Shown here: piece by piece, positions 17,017-25,107 of the stretch
Position numbering within the stretch: position 1 is the first letter of the stretch
Layout: the number at the start of each line of letters is the position of its first letter
From: Salinilacustrithrix flava
Lineage (GTDB): Bacteria > Actinomycetota > Acidimicrobiia > Acidimicrobiales > Salinilacustritrichaceae
Reading direction: 5' to 3'
DNA: 64,000 nt
Assembly: GCA_024128875.1 (NCBI GenBank)
Contig: JAMYFF010000006.1
Coordinates: 1-64,000 of the forward strand
Notes under the pieces: generated by a model
What the model was told of the DNA's origin: nothing
What the model saw: only the letters and a program-made list of their open reading frames with translations
The model's database searches: none
Position numbers and translations under genes: made by a program

Positions 17017-17060
17017 GTTCCGCAGCCGCTGCCAGAAGCTTCTGGCAGCGACCACGGAAC
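17017..17060. terminator. 44-bp palindrome between convergent genes
   Basis: The core (17027-17050) is a perfect 24-bp palindrome, CGCTGCCAGAAG followed directly by CTTCTGGCAGCG. It is flanked by a second matching pair GTTCCG (17017-17022) and CGGAAC (17055-17060), with 4-nt mismatched segments between. It fills the 67-bp gap between the convergent DUF3039 and pckA genes. As RNA it would form a long stem read from both sides, so a bidirectional terminator is likely. No U-tract is present. Confidence 0.7.
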
Positions 17061-17063
17061 GCC

Positions 17064-18611
17064 TCAGGCGGTCCGGACCCGGTCGTCGAGGGCGGGGAAG
17101 CCGTCGAGGTACTCGGTGCGCTCCCGGCGCAGCCGCTCGACCAGCTCCCGGTACTCGTCGTCCCGGCCCTGGCGCTCGTACAGGCGGCGGGGCTGGAGCA
17201 GCTCGGCATCGTCGATGCCGGGGATCGACGTGGCGACGTCGTAGCCGAAGTCCGGGTCGGTCTCCCACTCGATCGTGCCGTCGACGATGCCGGCCTGCAC
17301 CGCGGCCGACACGTCGATCGAGACCTTCTTGGACCGGTCGTCGTCGGCGTCGCCTCCCACCCGGCCGGTGTTGAGCAGGTACACCTCGAGCGGGTGCTGC
17401 TCGAGGAGCTCCAGCAGCCGGTTGGCCTGGGAGGCGTCGTCTTCGAACCAGAACGGGTTCGTGCCGGGCACCCGGAGCCGCTTGCCCGCCTCGGCCGCCC
17501 CGCCGGCGCTCGTCCCCTTGGTCTCGCCCAGCATGAAGTAGTGCGCAGCCTGCTCGGGCCGGAGGCGGGCCACGGCGGGGATGATGTCCTCGTTGCGGTT
17601 CAGGATGAACAGGTACTTGGCCTTCGGCAGGTCGCGCGGATCCCGGTGGCGGATGTCGGCGAGGGGGAACGTGACCCGGCCGTTGGCCGTGTAGCGGTCG
17701 TCGAAGAAGTCGATCTGCTTGGTGATCGGATCGATGCGGGTGTTCTCCAGCCACGCCTCGGGGTCGATCGCGCCGCCGTGGATGGTGGGCTCGTCCTCGG
17801 CGTCGAGGCCGTAGGTCTTCGCGAAGCACCCGTTCTCGGTGGCGTGCACGGTGCCGTCGGGCATGAGGGCGATGAAGTCGTCCTGCACCGGCAGCGAGCC
17901 CTTCACCTCGCGGAACGTGGTGGTCGTCTTGCCCGTGCCCGACAGGCCGATGATCAGGGCCAGCTCCTCCTCGCCCGAGCCGGTCTCCTCGGCGGGGAAG
18001 ACCTTGGCGCCGGAGTGCATGGCCAGGCCGCCGCGCTCGTGGACCAGGTGGTTCCACATGCGCAGGCCGCCCATCTTGGACTCGCCGAAGTAGTCGGAGC
18101 CGAACACCCGGGTGACGTAGTTGTCGAGGTCCACGGCGATGAGCCGGTCGTTGGGCTGGCCCGGCGCCAGGAGGCCGGGCGTGTAGATCACCGTGAACCC
18201 CCCGTCGGCGTGCTCCTCGTCGAAGGCGGCTTCGTCCTCGACCGGGAAGTACAGCTGCTGCTGCATCGCCGGGATGTTGGAGCTCTTGCGCTCGATGAAG
18301 AGGCGCACGGGCGTGCGGAAGTCGGGATCCGGGCCGATGTAGCCCTCGATGAGCACCATGTCCTGGTCGGCGATGAACGCGTCCTGCTCCTCGGCCCACT
18401 GCTCGTACTCGGCGCGCGACATGGTCGGCTTGCCCGTCGGCTGGTCGGACACGAACGCGGTCGACGGCGCGAGTCGGGCGGTGACCATCGTCGTGTAGCC
18501 GATGTTGCCGTGCTCGCTGACCTGCACGCGGGACATGTGGGCCAGGACCCAGTCGCGCAGCTGCTCCTGGGAGGGGTTGCGGGTGACCGAGGCGGCGGTG
18601 GGGAGGGTCAT
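17064..18611 (-). CDS. pckA: Phosphoenolpyruvate carboxykinase (ATP-type fold, divergent)
   Basis: A 515-aa PEP carboxykinase, converting oxaloacetate plus nucleotide triphosphate to PEP and CO2 in gluconeogenesis. The kinase-1a P-loop GLSGTGKTTTT and ENGCFAKTYGL place it in the ATP-utilising PckA family rather than the GTP family usual in actinobacteria. It is divergent near the C-terminus: HYFMLGETKGTSAGG replaces the canonical segment after the adenine-binding region. ATG 18611 follows GAGGG-like purines, although a longer in-frame extension exists. It is likely in one transcript with the upstream gamma-carbonic anhydrase (25-nt gap), which could supply or remove bicarbonate. It converges on DUF3039 across a large palindrome. 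Confidence 0.88.
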   Translation of the reverse strand: MTLPTAASVTRNPSQEQLRDWVLAHMSRVQVSEHGNIGYTTMVTARLAPSTAFVSDQPTGKPTMSRAEYEQWAEEQDAFIADQDMVLIEGYIGPDPDFRTPVRLFIERKSSNIPAMQQQLYFPVEDEAAFDEEHADGGFTVIYTPGLLAPGQPNDRLIAVDLDNYVTRVFGSDYFGESKMGGLRMWNHLVHERGGLAMHSGAKVFPAEETGSGEEELALIIGLSGTGKTTTTFREVKGSLPVQDDFIALMPDGTVHATENGCFAKTYGLDAEDEPTIHGGAIDPEAWLENTRIDPITKQIDFFDDRYTANGRVTFPLADIRHRDPRDLPKAKYLFILNRNEDIIPAVARLRPEQAAHYFMLGETKGTSAGGAAEAGKRLRVPGTNPFWFEDDASQANRLLELLEQHPLEVYLLNTGRVGGDADDDRSKKVSIDVSAAVQAGIVDGTIEWETDPDFGYDVATSIPGIDDAELLQPRRLYERQGRDDEYRELVERLRRERTEYLDGFPALDDRVRTA

Positions 18612-18636
18612 GCCTTGGTCCCCTACCCACGGCACC

Positions 18637-19155
18637 TCAGTCGATGCGGCGCAGCTCCTGCCGGTAGCGGTGGCCGCGGTCCCGGTAGAACTCGGCGGAC
18701 TCCTGGATCATGGCCAGGTCCACGGCGTCGTGGCGGAGCTTGGCCGGCACGCCGAGGGCCATGGCGCCGGAGGGCACCTCGAAGCCGCCGCTGCAGACGG
18801 CGTTGGCCCCGACCAGGCCGCCGCTGCGGACGATGGCCTTGTGCAGCACCACGCTGCCCGAGCCGACGAGGGCGTCGTCTTCGATGATGCAGCCCTCGAG
18901 GTGGACGATGTGGCCGATGACGCAGCCGCTGCCGATCTGGGTCGGGGCCCACTCGGTGGTGTGGATGACCGACCCGTCCTGGATGGACGTGCGCTCGCCG
19001 ACGGTGATCGGACCGCTGTCACCGCGCAGGACCGCGCCGGGCCAGACGGTGGACTCGGAGCCGATGGTGACGTCGCCGATCACGACCGCATCGGGGTGGA
19101 CGAAGGCGTCGTCGGCGATGGTGGGGGTGAGGTCGCCGAGTGCGTAGAGGGGCAT
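18637..19155 (-). CDS. Gamma-carbonic anhydrase family protein
   Basis: A 172-aa left-handed beta-helix (hexapeptide-repeat) protein of the gamma-CA/YrdA/PaaY group. Repeats are visible as ADDAFVHPDAVVIGDVTIGSE and IGSGCVIGHIVHLEGCIIED. The zinc-ligand histidines fit HTTEW (about 64) and GHIVHLEGC (about 81 and 85). The RGDSGPITVGERTSIQDG segment matches the active-site Arg-Asp and Gln. It is probably a bicarbonate-forming or CoA-thioester-related enzyme; the exact activity of this subgroup is often unproven. GGAG lies just upstream of the ATG. The pairing with PEP carboxykinase, a CO2-releasing enzyme, is suggestive. Confidence 0.88.
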   Translation of the reverse strand: MPLYALGDLTPTIADDAFVHPDAVVIGDVTIGSESTVWPGAVLRGDSGPITVGERTSIQDGSVIHTTEWAPTQIGSGCVIGHIVHLEGCIIEDDALVGSGSVVLHKAIVRSGGLVGANAVCSGGFEVPSGAMALGVPAKLRHDAVDLAMIQESAEFYRDRGHRYRQELRRID

Positions 19156-19204
19156 GTGGATCTCCGGGGGGAGGGTGCGAGGGGTGGTGCCATCCTCGCA
19201 GCGG

Positions 19205-20749
19205 TCACGACGTCGGGACGAGCGCGGTGGTGCGGCGCACGGCGCGGCGCAGCGGTCCGCCGGGCAGGGCGCCGGTGATCCGCCCGATGACGTAGAGCAC
19301 CGGGAAGATCTCGAGGCGGCCGGCCAGCATCATCACCATCAGTAGCCCGCGGGCGGGCCGGGAGAAGTACAGGTAGTTGGACGCCGGACCGGCCTCGCCG
19401 AGCGCCGGGCCCATGTTGCCCATGGCGGAGGTGGCCGCACCCGCGGCCTCGGTGAGGCCGGAGCCGAGGAACGTGAGGGCCAGGCAGCCGACGCCGATGA
19501 AGACGACGTAGAGCAGGGCGTAGCCGATGACGCGCTGCACGATCCGCTCCGGCATCGCGTCCCGGCCCAGCCGCACCGGCAGGACGGCGCGCGGGTGGCG
19601 GATGCGTCGCAGCTCTCGCAGTGCGTGGATCAGGAGCACGCGGGCTCGGACCAGCTTCAGCCCGCCAGAGGTCGAGCCGGCCATCCCGCCCGACACCATG
19701 AGGGCGAGCAGCAGCAGCTGGGTGCCGGGCACCCACTGGACGAAGTCGGCGGTGCCGAACCCGGTCGAGGTGAGCAGCGAGGCGACGTTGAACGTGGCGT
19801 CCCGGAGCGACTTGCCGAAGCCGAGGCCCTGCTGGGTCCACAGCAGCGCCGTGACCGCGGCGGTGAACACGACGAAGACGCCGAGGTAGAAGCGCAGCAG
19901 GGGGGACTCGGCGTAGATGCGGGGTCGGCCCGTGACGGCGCGCCAGTGGAGGGTGAAGCTGGTGGCCGAGACGAGCATGAGGACCACGAGCGCCAGCTCC
20001 ACGGCGACCGAGTCGAAGGCGGCGATCGAGGAGTCGTAGGGGGAGAGGCCGCCGGTGGAGACGGCGGTGAAGGCGTGGGTGACGGCGTCGAAGGGCGACA
20101 TGCCGACCGCCAGCAGCAGGGCGATGGCGGCCACGGTGAGCCCGGCGTACACCTGCCACAGCCGCCGGGCCGTCTCGGAGATGCGCGGGGCGAGGCGATC
20201 CGTGGTCGGCCCCGGCGCCTCGGCGCTGAGCATGTCCATGCCGCCCACGCCGAGGAAGGGCAGGATCGCCACCGCGAGCACGACGATGCCGGTGCCGCCG
20301 TACCACTGGGTGAGGTTGCGCCAGAACAGCACGCCCCGCGGTGCCGCCTCGATCGGTGCGAGCACGGTCGACCCGGTGCCGGTGAAGCCCGAGACCGACT
20401 CGAACAGGGCGTTGTCGATCGAGCCGAAGGTCCCGGTGAGCAGGTACGGGACGGCGCCCGCGATCGACGCGAGGAGCCAGGTGCTGCCGACGGCGACGAA
20501 GGTGGCCGACGCCGTCATCTTCGCCGGCACCTCGGTGCCCCGCCACAGCACGAACCCGGCCACCGCCACGATGCCGGCGGCCAGCATCATCGCCGGGGTC
20601 TCGTCGCCCCCGGCCCCGAGCTCGACGAGCGCGGAGACGATGATGCCGGCGGCGACGAAGAGCATGGCGGCGCCGCCCACGTGGGCGCTGAGGCTGGGCC
20701 AGCGGCGCGACGGCGTGCGGAAGCTCGTCGTCGCGTCACCGCCGATCAA
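19205..20749 (-). CDS. trkH: Potassium uptake protein TrkH
   Basis: A 514-aa K+ translocating subunit in the cytoplasmic membrane. The four selectivity-filter loops are visible: SVSGFTGTGSTVL, AVSTGGLSPYD, LTSTGFGTADF and SAMGNMGPALGEAG. SQTxGG-type features include WYGGTGIVVLAVAILPFLGVGGM. I chose TTG 20749: it overlaps the fur/zur stop (TTGA) and has an excellent Shine-Dalgarno, GGGGGAGG, 6 nt upstream. The next in-frame ATG is too far inside. No trkA regulatory partner lies in the window. Co-transcription with a metal-responsive repressor is unusual and worth noting. Confidence 0.92.
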   Translation of the reverse strand: MIGGDATTSFRTPSRRWPSLSAHVGGAAMLFVAAGIIVSALVELGAGGDETPAMMLAAGIVAVAGFVLWRGTEVPAKMTASATFVAVGSTWLLASIAGAVPYLLTGTFGSIDNALFESVSGFTGTGSTVLAPIEAAPRGVLFWRNLTQWYGGTGIVVLAVAILPFLGVGGMDMLSAEAPGPTTDRLAPRISETARRLWQVYAGLTVAAIALLLAVGMSPFDAVTHAFTAVSTGGLSPYDSSIAAFDSVAVELALVVLMLVSATSFTLHWRAVTGRPRIYAESPLLRFYLGVFVVFTAAVTALLWTQQGLGFGKSLRDATFNVASLLTSTGFGTADFVQWVPGTQLLLLALMVSGGMAGSTSGGLKLVRARVLLIHALRELRRIRHPRAVLPVRLGRDAMPERIVQRVIGYALLYVVFIGVGCLALTFLGSGLTEAAGAATSAMGNMGPALGEAGPASNYLYFSRPARGLLMVMMLAGRLEIFPVLYVIGRITGALPGGPLRRAVRRTTALVPTS

Positions 20750-21186
20750 CTGCTGCCTCCCCCGGGCCGGCACCGCCGGCACCAACCGGTGAGGGCGAAG
20801 TGGCGCAGGTCCAGCTGGAACCCGAATCGGTCGTCGACGGCCCTGGCGAAGGGGTCGGTGACAGCGCAGTCGATCTCGAGCACGGCACCGCACCCGTTGC
20901 AGACGACGTGCGAGTGCTCGTCGTCGGCGAGGTGGAACTCGGCCGGGCCGTGGCCGAGGTGGACGTGGGTGACGATGCCCAGCTCGGTCAGCAGGTCCAG
21001 GGTCCGGTAGATGCTCGAGTGGCTGACGTCCGGATGGCGGGCCTGCACGCGAGCATGGAGGGTCTCGGCGGTGACGTGCGAACCGACCTCGACCAGTGCC
21101 TCGACCACGGCACGACGGGGCGCGGTGATGCGGACGCCTCGATGGCGGAGCTGGTCGACCAGGTCGTCCGCGGTCGCAGCAGCCAT
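20746..21186 (-). CDS. Fur-family metalloregulator (probably Zur)
   Basis: A 146-aa Fur-superfamily repressor. The winged helix spans about residues 10-80 (APRRAVVEALVEVG; SHSSIYRTLDLLTELGIV). The hinge and dimer domain carry metal ligands HLADDEHSHVVCNGCG, with structural Zn site Cys96/Cys99 and Cys136/Cys139 (GWCRRC). It is divergent from a Zn/Mn-type ABC importer (87-bp gap), so Zur or a Mn regulator is more likely than Fur proper. TACTGT (21198-21193) ends 6 nt before the ATG, giving a leaderless start. No perfect 9-1-9 Zur box was found in the intergenic region by eye. Confidence 0.9.
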   Translation of the reverse strand: MAAATADDLVDQLRHRGVRITAPRRAVVEALVEVGSHVTAETLHARVQARHPDVSHSSIYRTLDLLTELGIVTHVHLGHGPAEFHLADDEHSHVVCNGCGAVLEIDCAVTDPFARAVDDRFGFQLDLRHFALTGWCRRCRPGGGSS

Positions 21187-21192
21187 CTCCGG

Positions 21193-21265
21193 ACAGTAGC
21201 GACCGCCCCGGTCACCTCCGGCCCCTGGGGGCGCGTGTTGAGAACAGGTTGCAGGTGGCTATCGT
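21193..21265. promoter_or_regulatory. Divergent promoters of zur-like and metal ABC genes
   Basis: Minus strand: TACTGT (21198-21193) lies 6 nt from the repressor ATG. Plus strand: TTGAGA (21238-21243), a 16-bp spacer, and TATCGT (21260-21265), 8 nt from the binding-protein ATG. Both starts would therefore be leaderless. The plus-strand promoter is the only one here with a recognisable -35 at proper spacing. Confidence 0.6.
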
Positions 21266-21273
21266 CCGCATCC

Positions 21274-22290
21274 ATGACGAGACCTCGCCTGCTGGCCCCG
21301 CTCGCCCTGCTGCTGCCGCTGGCCCTCCTCGCCGGTGCGTGCGGCGGTGACGACGACGCGGCCGGATCCGACGGCGACGGGGACGACCGGCTGGTCGTGG
21401 TCACGACGGTGAGCCCGATCACGTCGATCGCCGCCGATGTCATCGGCGACCTCGCCCGGATCCAGGGGGTCGTCCCCGAGGGCACCAACTCCCACACCTT
21501 CGAGCCCAGCCCGTCGGTGTCGGAGGTGCTCGAGGGTGCCGACGTGGTGTTCGCCAACGGCCTCCAGCTCGAGGAGCCGACGCTGGCGCTCGCCCGCGAC
21601 GTGGCGGGGGACGCCACCATCGTGGAGCTCGGCGACCTCATCGTCAGCCCGGACGACTACCTCTACGACTTCTCGTTCCCGGAGGACGAGGGCAAGCCCA
21701 ACCCCCACCTGTGGACCGACCCGACCCTCGCCAAGGGCTACGCCCGCTACATCGCCGACACGATGAGCGAGGTCGACCCGGACAACGCGGCGACCTACGA
21801 GGCCAACCGGGCCGAGTTCGACGGGATCGTCGACGAGCTCGACGCCGCCCTGCGCACCGCCCTGGACACCGTGCCCGAGGACAACCGCAAGCTCGTGACC
21901 TACCACGACGCCTACGCCTACTGGGCCCGGACCTACGGCTGGACGGTCGTGGGGGCGGTGCAGCCCGAGGACTTCGGCGACCCCTCGCCCCGCGCCGTGG
22001 CCGACCTGGTCGACCAGATCCGGGCCGAGGGCGTCCCGGCCGTGTTCGGCTCCGAGGTCTTCCCGTCCCCCGTGCTGGAGACGATCGCCGAGGAGGCCGG
22101 CGCCGAGTACGTCGCCGACCTCCGCGACGACGACCTCCCGGGCGAGCCCGGCGACGAGGACCACAGCTGGCTGGCCCTGATGCGCTCCAACTACGCCACC
22201 ATCGTCGAGGTCCTCGGCGGTGACCCCGAGGCGCTCGAGCAGCTCGAGCTGCGCCGGGTCGGGCCCGATACCGCGGATTATCCGCAGTGA
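21274..22290 (+). CDS. Metal ABC transporter substrate-binding lipoprotein (ZnuA/MntC-like)
   Basis: A 338-aa cluster A-I solute-binding protein for Zn2+ or Mn2+. The signal peptide ends in a lipobox, LLAGAC, with lipid-anchored Cys23. An acidic Gly/Asp linker follows. Metal-ligand candidates are His in TNSHTFEPSP, His in PNPHLWTDP, His in TYHDAYAYW and the acidic residue in GSEVFPSP, in the canonical order. No long His-rich loop (typical of ZnuA) is present, so Mn2+ is also possible. It is the first gene of a three-gene importer operon divergent from the Fur-family repressor. Confidence 0.92.
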   Translation: MTRPRLLAPLALLLPLALLAGACGGDDDAAGSDGDGDDRLVVVTTVSPITSIAADVIGDLARIQGVVPEGTNSHTFEPSPSVSEVLEGADVVFANGLQLEEPTLALARDVAGDATIVELGDLIVSPDDYLYDFSFPEDEGKPNPHLWTDPTLAKGYARYIADTMSEVDPDNAATYEANRAEFDGIVDELDAALRTALDTVPEDNRKLVTYHDAYAYWARTYGWTVVGAVQPEDFGDPSPRAVADLVDQIRAEGVPAVFGSEVFPSPVLETIAEEAGAEYVADLRDDDLPGEPGDEDHSWLALMRSNYATIVEVLGGDPEALEQLELRRVGPDTADYPQ

Positions 22291-22311
22291 AACATCGGTA
22301 GCGTCGCTCCG

Positions 22312-23088
22312 GTGACCCCGCTCCTCACGCTCGAGGGAGTCGCCGCCGGCTACGGCGACGGGTCCGTCATCACCGGGGTCGACCTCCAGATCGATCGCGG
22401 CGACTTCGTCGGCATCGTCGGGCCGTCCGGTTCGGGCAAGTCCACGTTGCTGCGCGTGCTGCTCGGGAGCGTCCCGGCGAGCGCGGGGCGGCTCGAACGG
22501 CCCGGCGGCACGCGCCTCGGCTACGTGCCCCAGGTCGAGCAGATCGACTGGGACTTCCCGGTCACCGTCGCCCAGTGCGTGCTGATGTCCCGGGTCCGGG
22601 GCCGGCTGCTGCCGTGGGCCTCGAAGGCGGAGAAGGCCGACGTGGCCCGGGTGCTGGACCGCCTCGGCATCGGCGAGCTCGCCGGCCGCCACATCCGCGC
22701 CCTCTCCGGCGGCCAGCAGCAGCGGGTGTTCCTCGCGCGCGCCCTGCTCGCCGAGCCGGACCTGCTGCTGCTCGACGAGCCCACGTCGGGGGTGGACGTG
22801 CGCACCCGGCACGAGATCCTCCACCTGCTCGGGGAGCTCCACGACGGCGGGCTCGGCATCGTCCTGACGACCCACGACCTCAACGGCATCGCCGCCCACC
22901 TGCCTCGGTTGGTCTGCCTGAACAAGGAGGTCATCGGCGCCGGCGCCCCCCACGAGGTGCTCGTCCCGTCGGTGCTCGAGGCCACCTACGGCTCCCCCAT
23001 GGAGGTGCTCGAGCACGGCGGCATGCGCGTCGTCGTCGACGTCCCGAGCGAGGCGCAGATCATCCAGCTCCGGGACCGCAGCGCGTGA
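22312..23088 (+). CDS. Metal ABC transporter ATP-binding protein
   Basis: A 258-aa ABC ATPase of the Mn/Zn/Fe importer group. Walker A is GPSGSGKST, the Q-loop is VPQVEQIDWDFPVTV, a hallmark of the ZnuC/MntB family, the signature is LSGGQQQR, Walker B is LLLLDEP and the switch His is in TTHD. It energises uptake by the permease encoded next. GTG 22312 has TAGCGT (22299-22304) ending 7 nt upstream, which could add a second promoter inside the operon. Its stop overlaps the permease start as GTGA. Confidence 0.94.
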   Translation: MTPLLTLEGVAAGYGDGSVITGVDLQIDRGDFVGIVGPSGSGKSTLLRVLLGSVPASAGRLERPGGTRLGYVPQVEQIDWDFPVTVAQCVLMSRVRGRLLPWASKAEKADVARVLDRLGIGELAGRHIRALSGGQQQRVFLARALLAEPDLLLLDEPTSGVDVRTRHEILHLLGELHDGGLGIVLTTHDLNGIAAHLPRLVCLNKEVIGAGAPHEVLVPSVLEATYGSPMEVLEHGGMRVVVDVPSEAQIIQLRDRSA

Positions 23089-23936
23089 TCACCCTCGACG
23101 AGCTGCTCCGACCGTTCGAGTTCCAGTTCTTCCAGAACGGGCTCGTCGTGGCCACGGTCGCGGGCGCGCTCTGCGGCCTCATCGGCGTGTACGTCGTGCT
23201 GCGCTCGATGAGCTACATCGGCCACGGGCTCAGCCACGCCATCTTCGGCGGCTTCGCCGTCTCCGCACTCGCCGGGGTCAACGTGTTCCTCGGGGCCGGC
23301 CTCTGGGGGCTCGCGTCGGCGCTCGCGGTGTCGTCGGTGACCCGCCGGCGGCCGATCGGGTCCGACGCCGCCATCGGCGTCATCACGACGGCGTCGTTCG
23401 CCTTCGGCCTCGCCGTGCTGCAGCTCGGCGGCGGCGCCGACGTGGACGCCGACGCGGCGCTGTTCGGCAACGTCCTCGGCGTCACCCGGGGGGACGTGTG
23501 GATCGTGAGCGGCGTCACCCTCTTCGCGATCGCGGTGATCGTGCTGCGCTACCGGTCGCTGCTGTTCGTCACCTTCGACCCCGAGGTCGCCGAGGCGTCC
23601 GGGGTGAAGGTCGCCCGCATCGATGCCCTCCTGATGCTCGTGCTGGCGGCCTCGATCCTCGCCACCATGAACGTCATGGGCGTCACGCTCATCGCCGCCG
23701 CCCTCGTGGTGCCGGCGGTCGTGGCTCGCATGGTGACCTCGTCGTTCTCGACGATGCTGTGGCTGTCGACGCTCATCGGGGCGGTGTGCGGCTTCGTGGG
23801 GATGAACCTCAGCTACCACCTCGACGTCGCGTCCGGGCCCACGATCGTGCTGGTCGGCGGTGCGCTCTTCGTGGGGGCGCTGGCGGTCACCGGGGTCCGG
23901 GGTCGGACCCGGCTCGCCGGGGTGGATGCTCACTGA
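23085..23936 (+). CDS. Metal ABC transporter permease
   Basis: A 283-aa integral membrane permease of the ABC-3 family (ZnuB/MntC-type) with about eight TM helices. Family features are QNGLVVATVAGALCGLIGVYVVLRSMSYIGHGLSHAIFGG-like N-terminal segments, FGNVLGV in the central loop, and TLIAAALVVPAVVARMV near the C-terminus. The start GTG overlaps the ATPase stop (GTGA). It completes the three-gene importer. Confidence 0.93.
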   Translation: MITLDELLRPFEFQFFQNGLVVATVAGALCGLIGVYVVLRSMSYIGHGLSHAIFGGFAVSALAGVNVFLGAGLWGLASALAVSSVTRRRPIGSDAAIGVITTASFAFGLAVLQLGGGADVDADAALFGNVLGVTRGDVWIVSGVTLFAIAVIVLRYRSLLFVTFDPEVAEASGVKVARIDALLMLVLAASILATMNVMGVTLIAAALVVPAVVARMVTSSFSTMLWLSTLIGAVCGFVGMNLSYHLDVASGPTIVLVGGALFVGALAVTGVRGRTRLAGVDAH

Positions 23937-23955
23937 CCGGGACTAGCGTTCCGGC

Positions 23956-25107
23956 ATGGACTCTCAGCGCACGAAGCGCATGCTCGAATCGGTGTTGGGC
24001 GTGTCGGTCACCACCGGCAACCGCATCGACGTGCTGAAGAACGGCGATCAGATCTTCCCCGCCATGCTCGAGGCCATCGACGCGGCCGAGCGGTCCATCG
24101 ACTTCCTCACCTTCATCTACTGGAACGGCGAGATCGGCCAGGAGTTCGCCGCCCACCTGGCCGCCAAGGCCCAGGAGGGCCTGCGCGTCCGGGTCCTGCT
24201 CGACGCGGCCGGGGCCTGGGAGCTCGACACCGACGTGGTGGACGGCATGGACAGCGCCGGGTGCGACGTCCGCTGGTTCCGCCCCATCAAGGCCCGGGGC
24301 GCGCTGCAGGCCAACAACCGGACCCACCGCAAGCTCCTGGTGTGCGACGAGACGCTCGCCTTCACCGGTGGCGTCGGCATCGCCGACGAGTGGAGCGGCG
24401 ATGCCCGAGGTGAGGGCGAGTGGCGCGACACCCACTTCCGGGTCGTCGGCCCCGCCGTGGCCGGCCTGCGCGGTGCCTTCTTCGACAACTGGGCCGAGAC
24501 CGGCACGGACCTGGTGGACGACGTCGACCAGTTCCCGGAGCTCCCCCAGCCCGGCGAGCTCGACGTGCAGGTCATCAAGGGCGTCGCCGAGGCCGGCAAC
24601 AGCGACGTGTGGAACCTGTTCCGGGTGCTGATCGACTGCGCCGAGGAGCGCATCCGCATCACCACCGCCTACTTCACGCCGGACGAGGAGATCCTCCGTC
24701 GCCTGGTGGACGCGTCGGAGCGGGGGGTCGAGGTCGAGGTGCTCGTGCCCGGGCCCCACGCCGACAAGCGCCTGGTGCAGGTGGCCAGCGAGGCCAGCTT
24801 CCAGCAGCTGCTCGACGCAGGCGTGCAGATCTGCACGTTCCAGCCCTCGATGCTGCATGCCAAGGTGCTCACGATCGACCGATCGGTCTGCGTGGTCGGC
24901 TCGGCGAACATGAACCAGCGCTCGACCGAGCACGACGACGAGGTCTGCCTCGTCATCTTCGACGAGGCCATGACGGCGCTGCTCGACGGGCACATGGACG
25001 AGGACCTGGAGCGGGCCGAACCCGTCGACCTCAACGAGTGGGATCAGCGCAACCTGTTCCAGCGCATCGAGGAGAAGGCGGTGAACGCGATCGACGGGCT
25101 GCTCTAG
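23956..25107 (+). CDS. Phospholipase D-like / cardiolipin synthase family protein
   Basis: A 383-aa PLD-superfamily protein with two HKD motifs: HRKLLVCDETLAFTGG (about residue 119) and HAKVLTIDRSVCVVGSANMNQRS (about 302). The arrangement and spacing fit bacterial cardiolipin synthases, which join two phosphatidylglycerols. The usual N-terminal TM helices are absent, so it may be a ClsB/YbhO-like or cytoplasmic-face enzyme. TAGCGT ends 6 nt before the ATG, with no Shine-Dalgarno. Its last 4 nt overlap the 3' end of the convergent diacylglycerol kinase, another lipid enzyme. Confidence 0.87.
   Translation: MDSQRTKRMLESVLGVSVTTGNRIDVLKNGDQIFPAMLEAIDAAERSIDFLTFIYWNGEIGQEFAAHLAAKAQEGLRVRVLLDAAGAWELDTDVVDGMDSAGCDVRWFRPIKARGALQANNRTHRKLLVCDETLAFTGGVGIADEWSGDARGEGEWRDTHFRVVGPAVAGLRGAFFDNWAETGTDLVDDVDQFPELPQPGELDVQVIKGVAEAGNSDVWNLFRVLIDCAEERIRITTAYFTPDEEILRRLVDASERGVEVEVLVPGPHADKRLVQVASEASFQQLLDAGVQICTFQPSMLHAKVLTIDRSVCVVGSANMNQRSTEHDDEVCLVIFDEAMTALLDGHMDEDLERAEPVDLNEWDQRNLFQRIEEKAVNAIDGLL

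Noticed and set aside
17064-18611. GTP-dependent PEP carboxykinase
   Set aside because: The P-loop GLSGTGKT and ENGCFAKTYGL belong to the ATP-type family, despite GTP enzymes being usual in actinobacteria.
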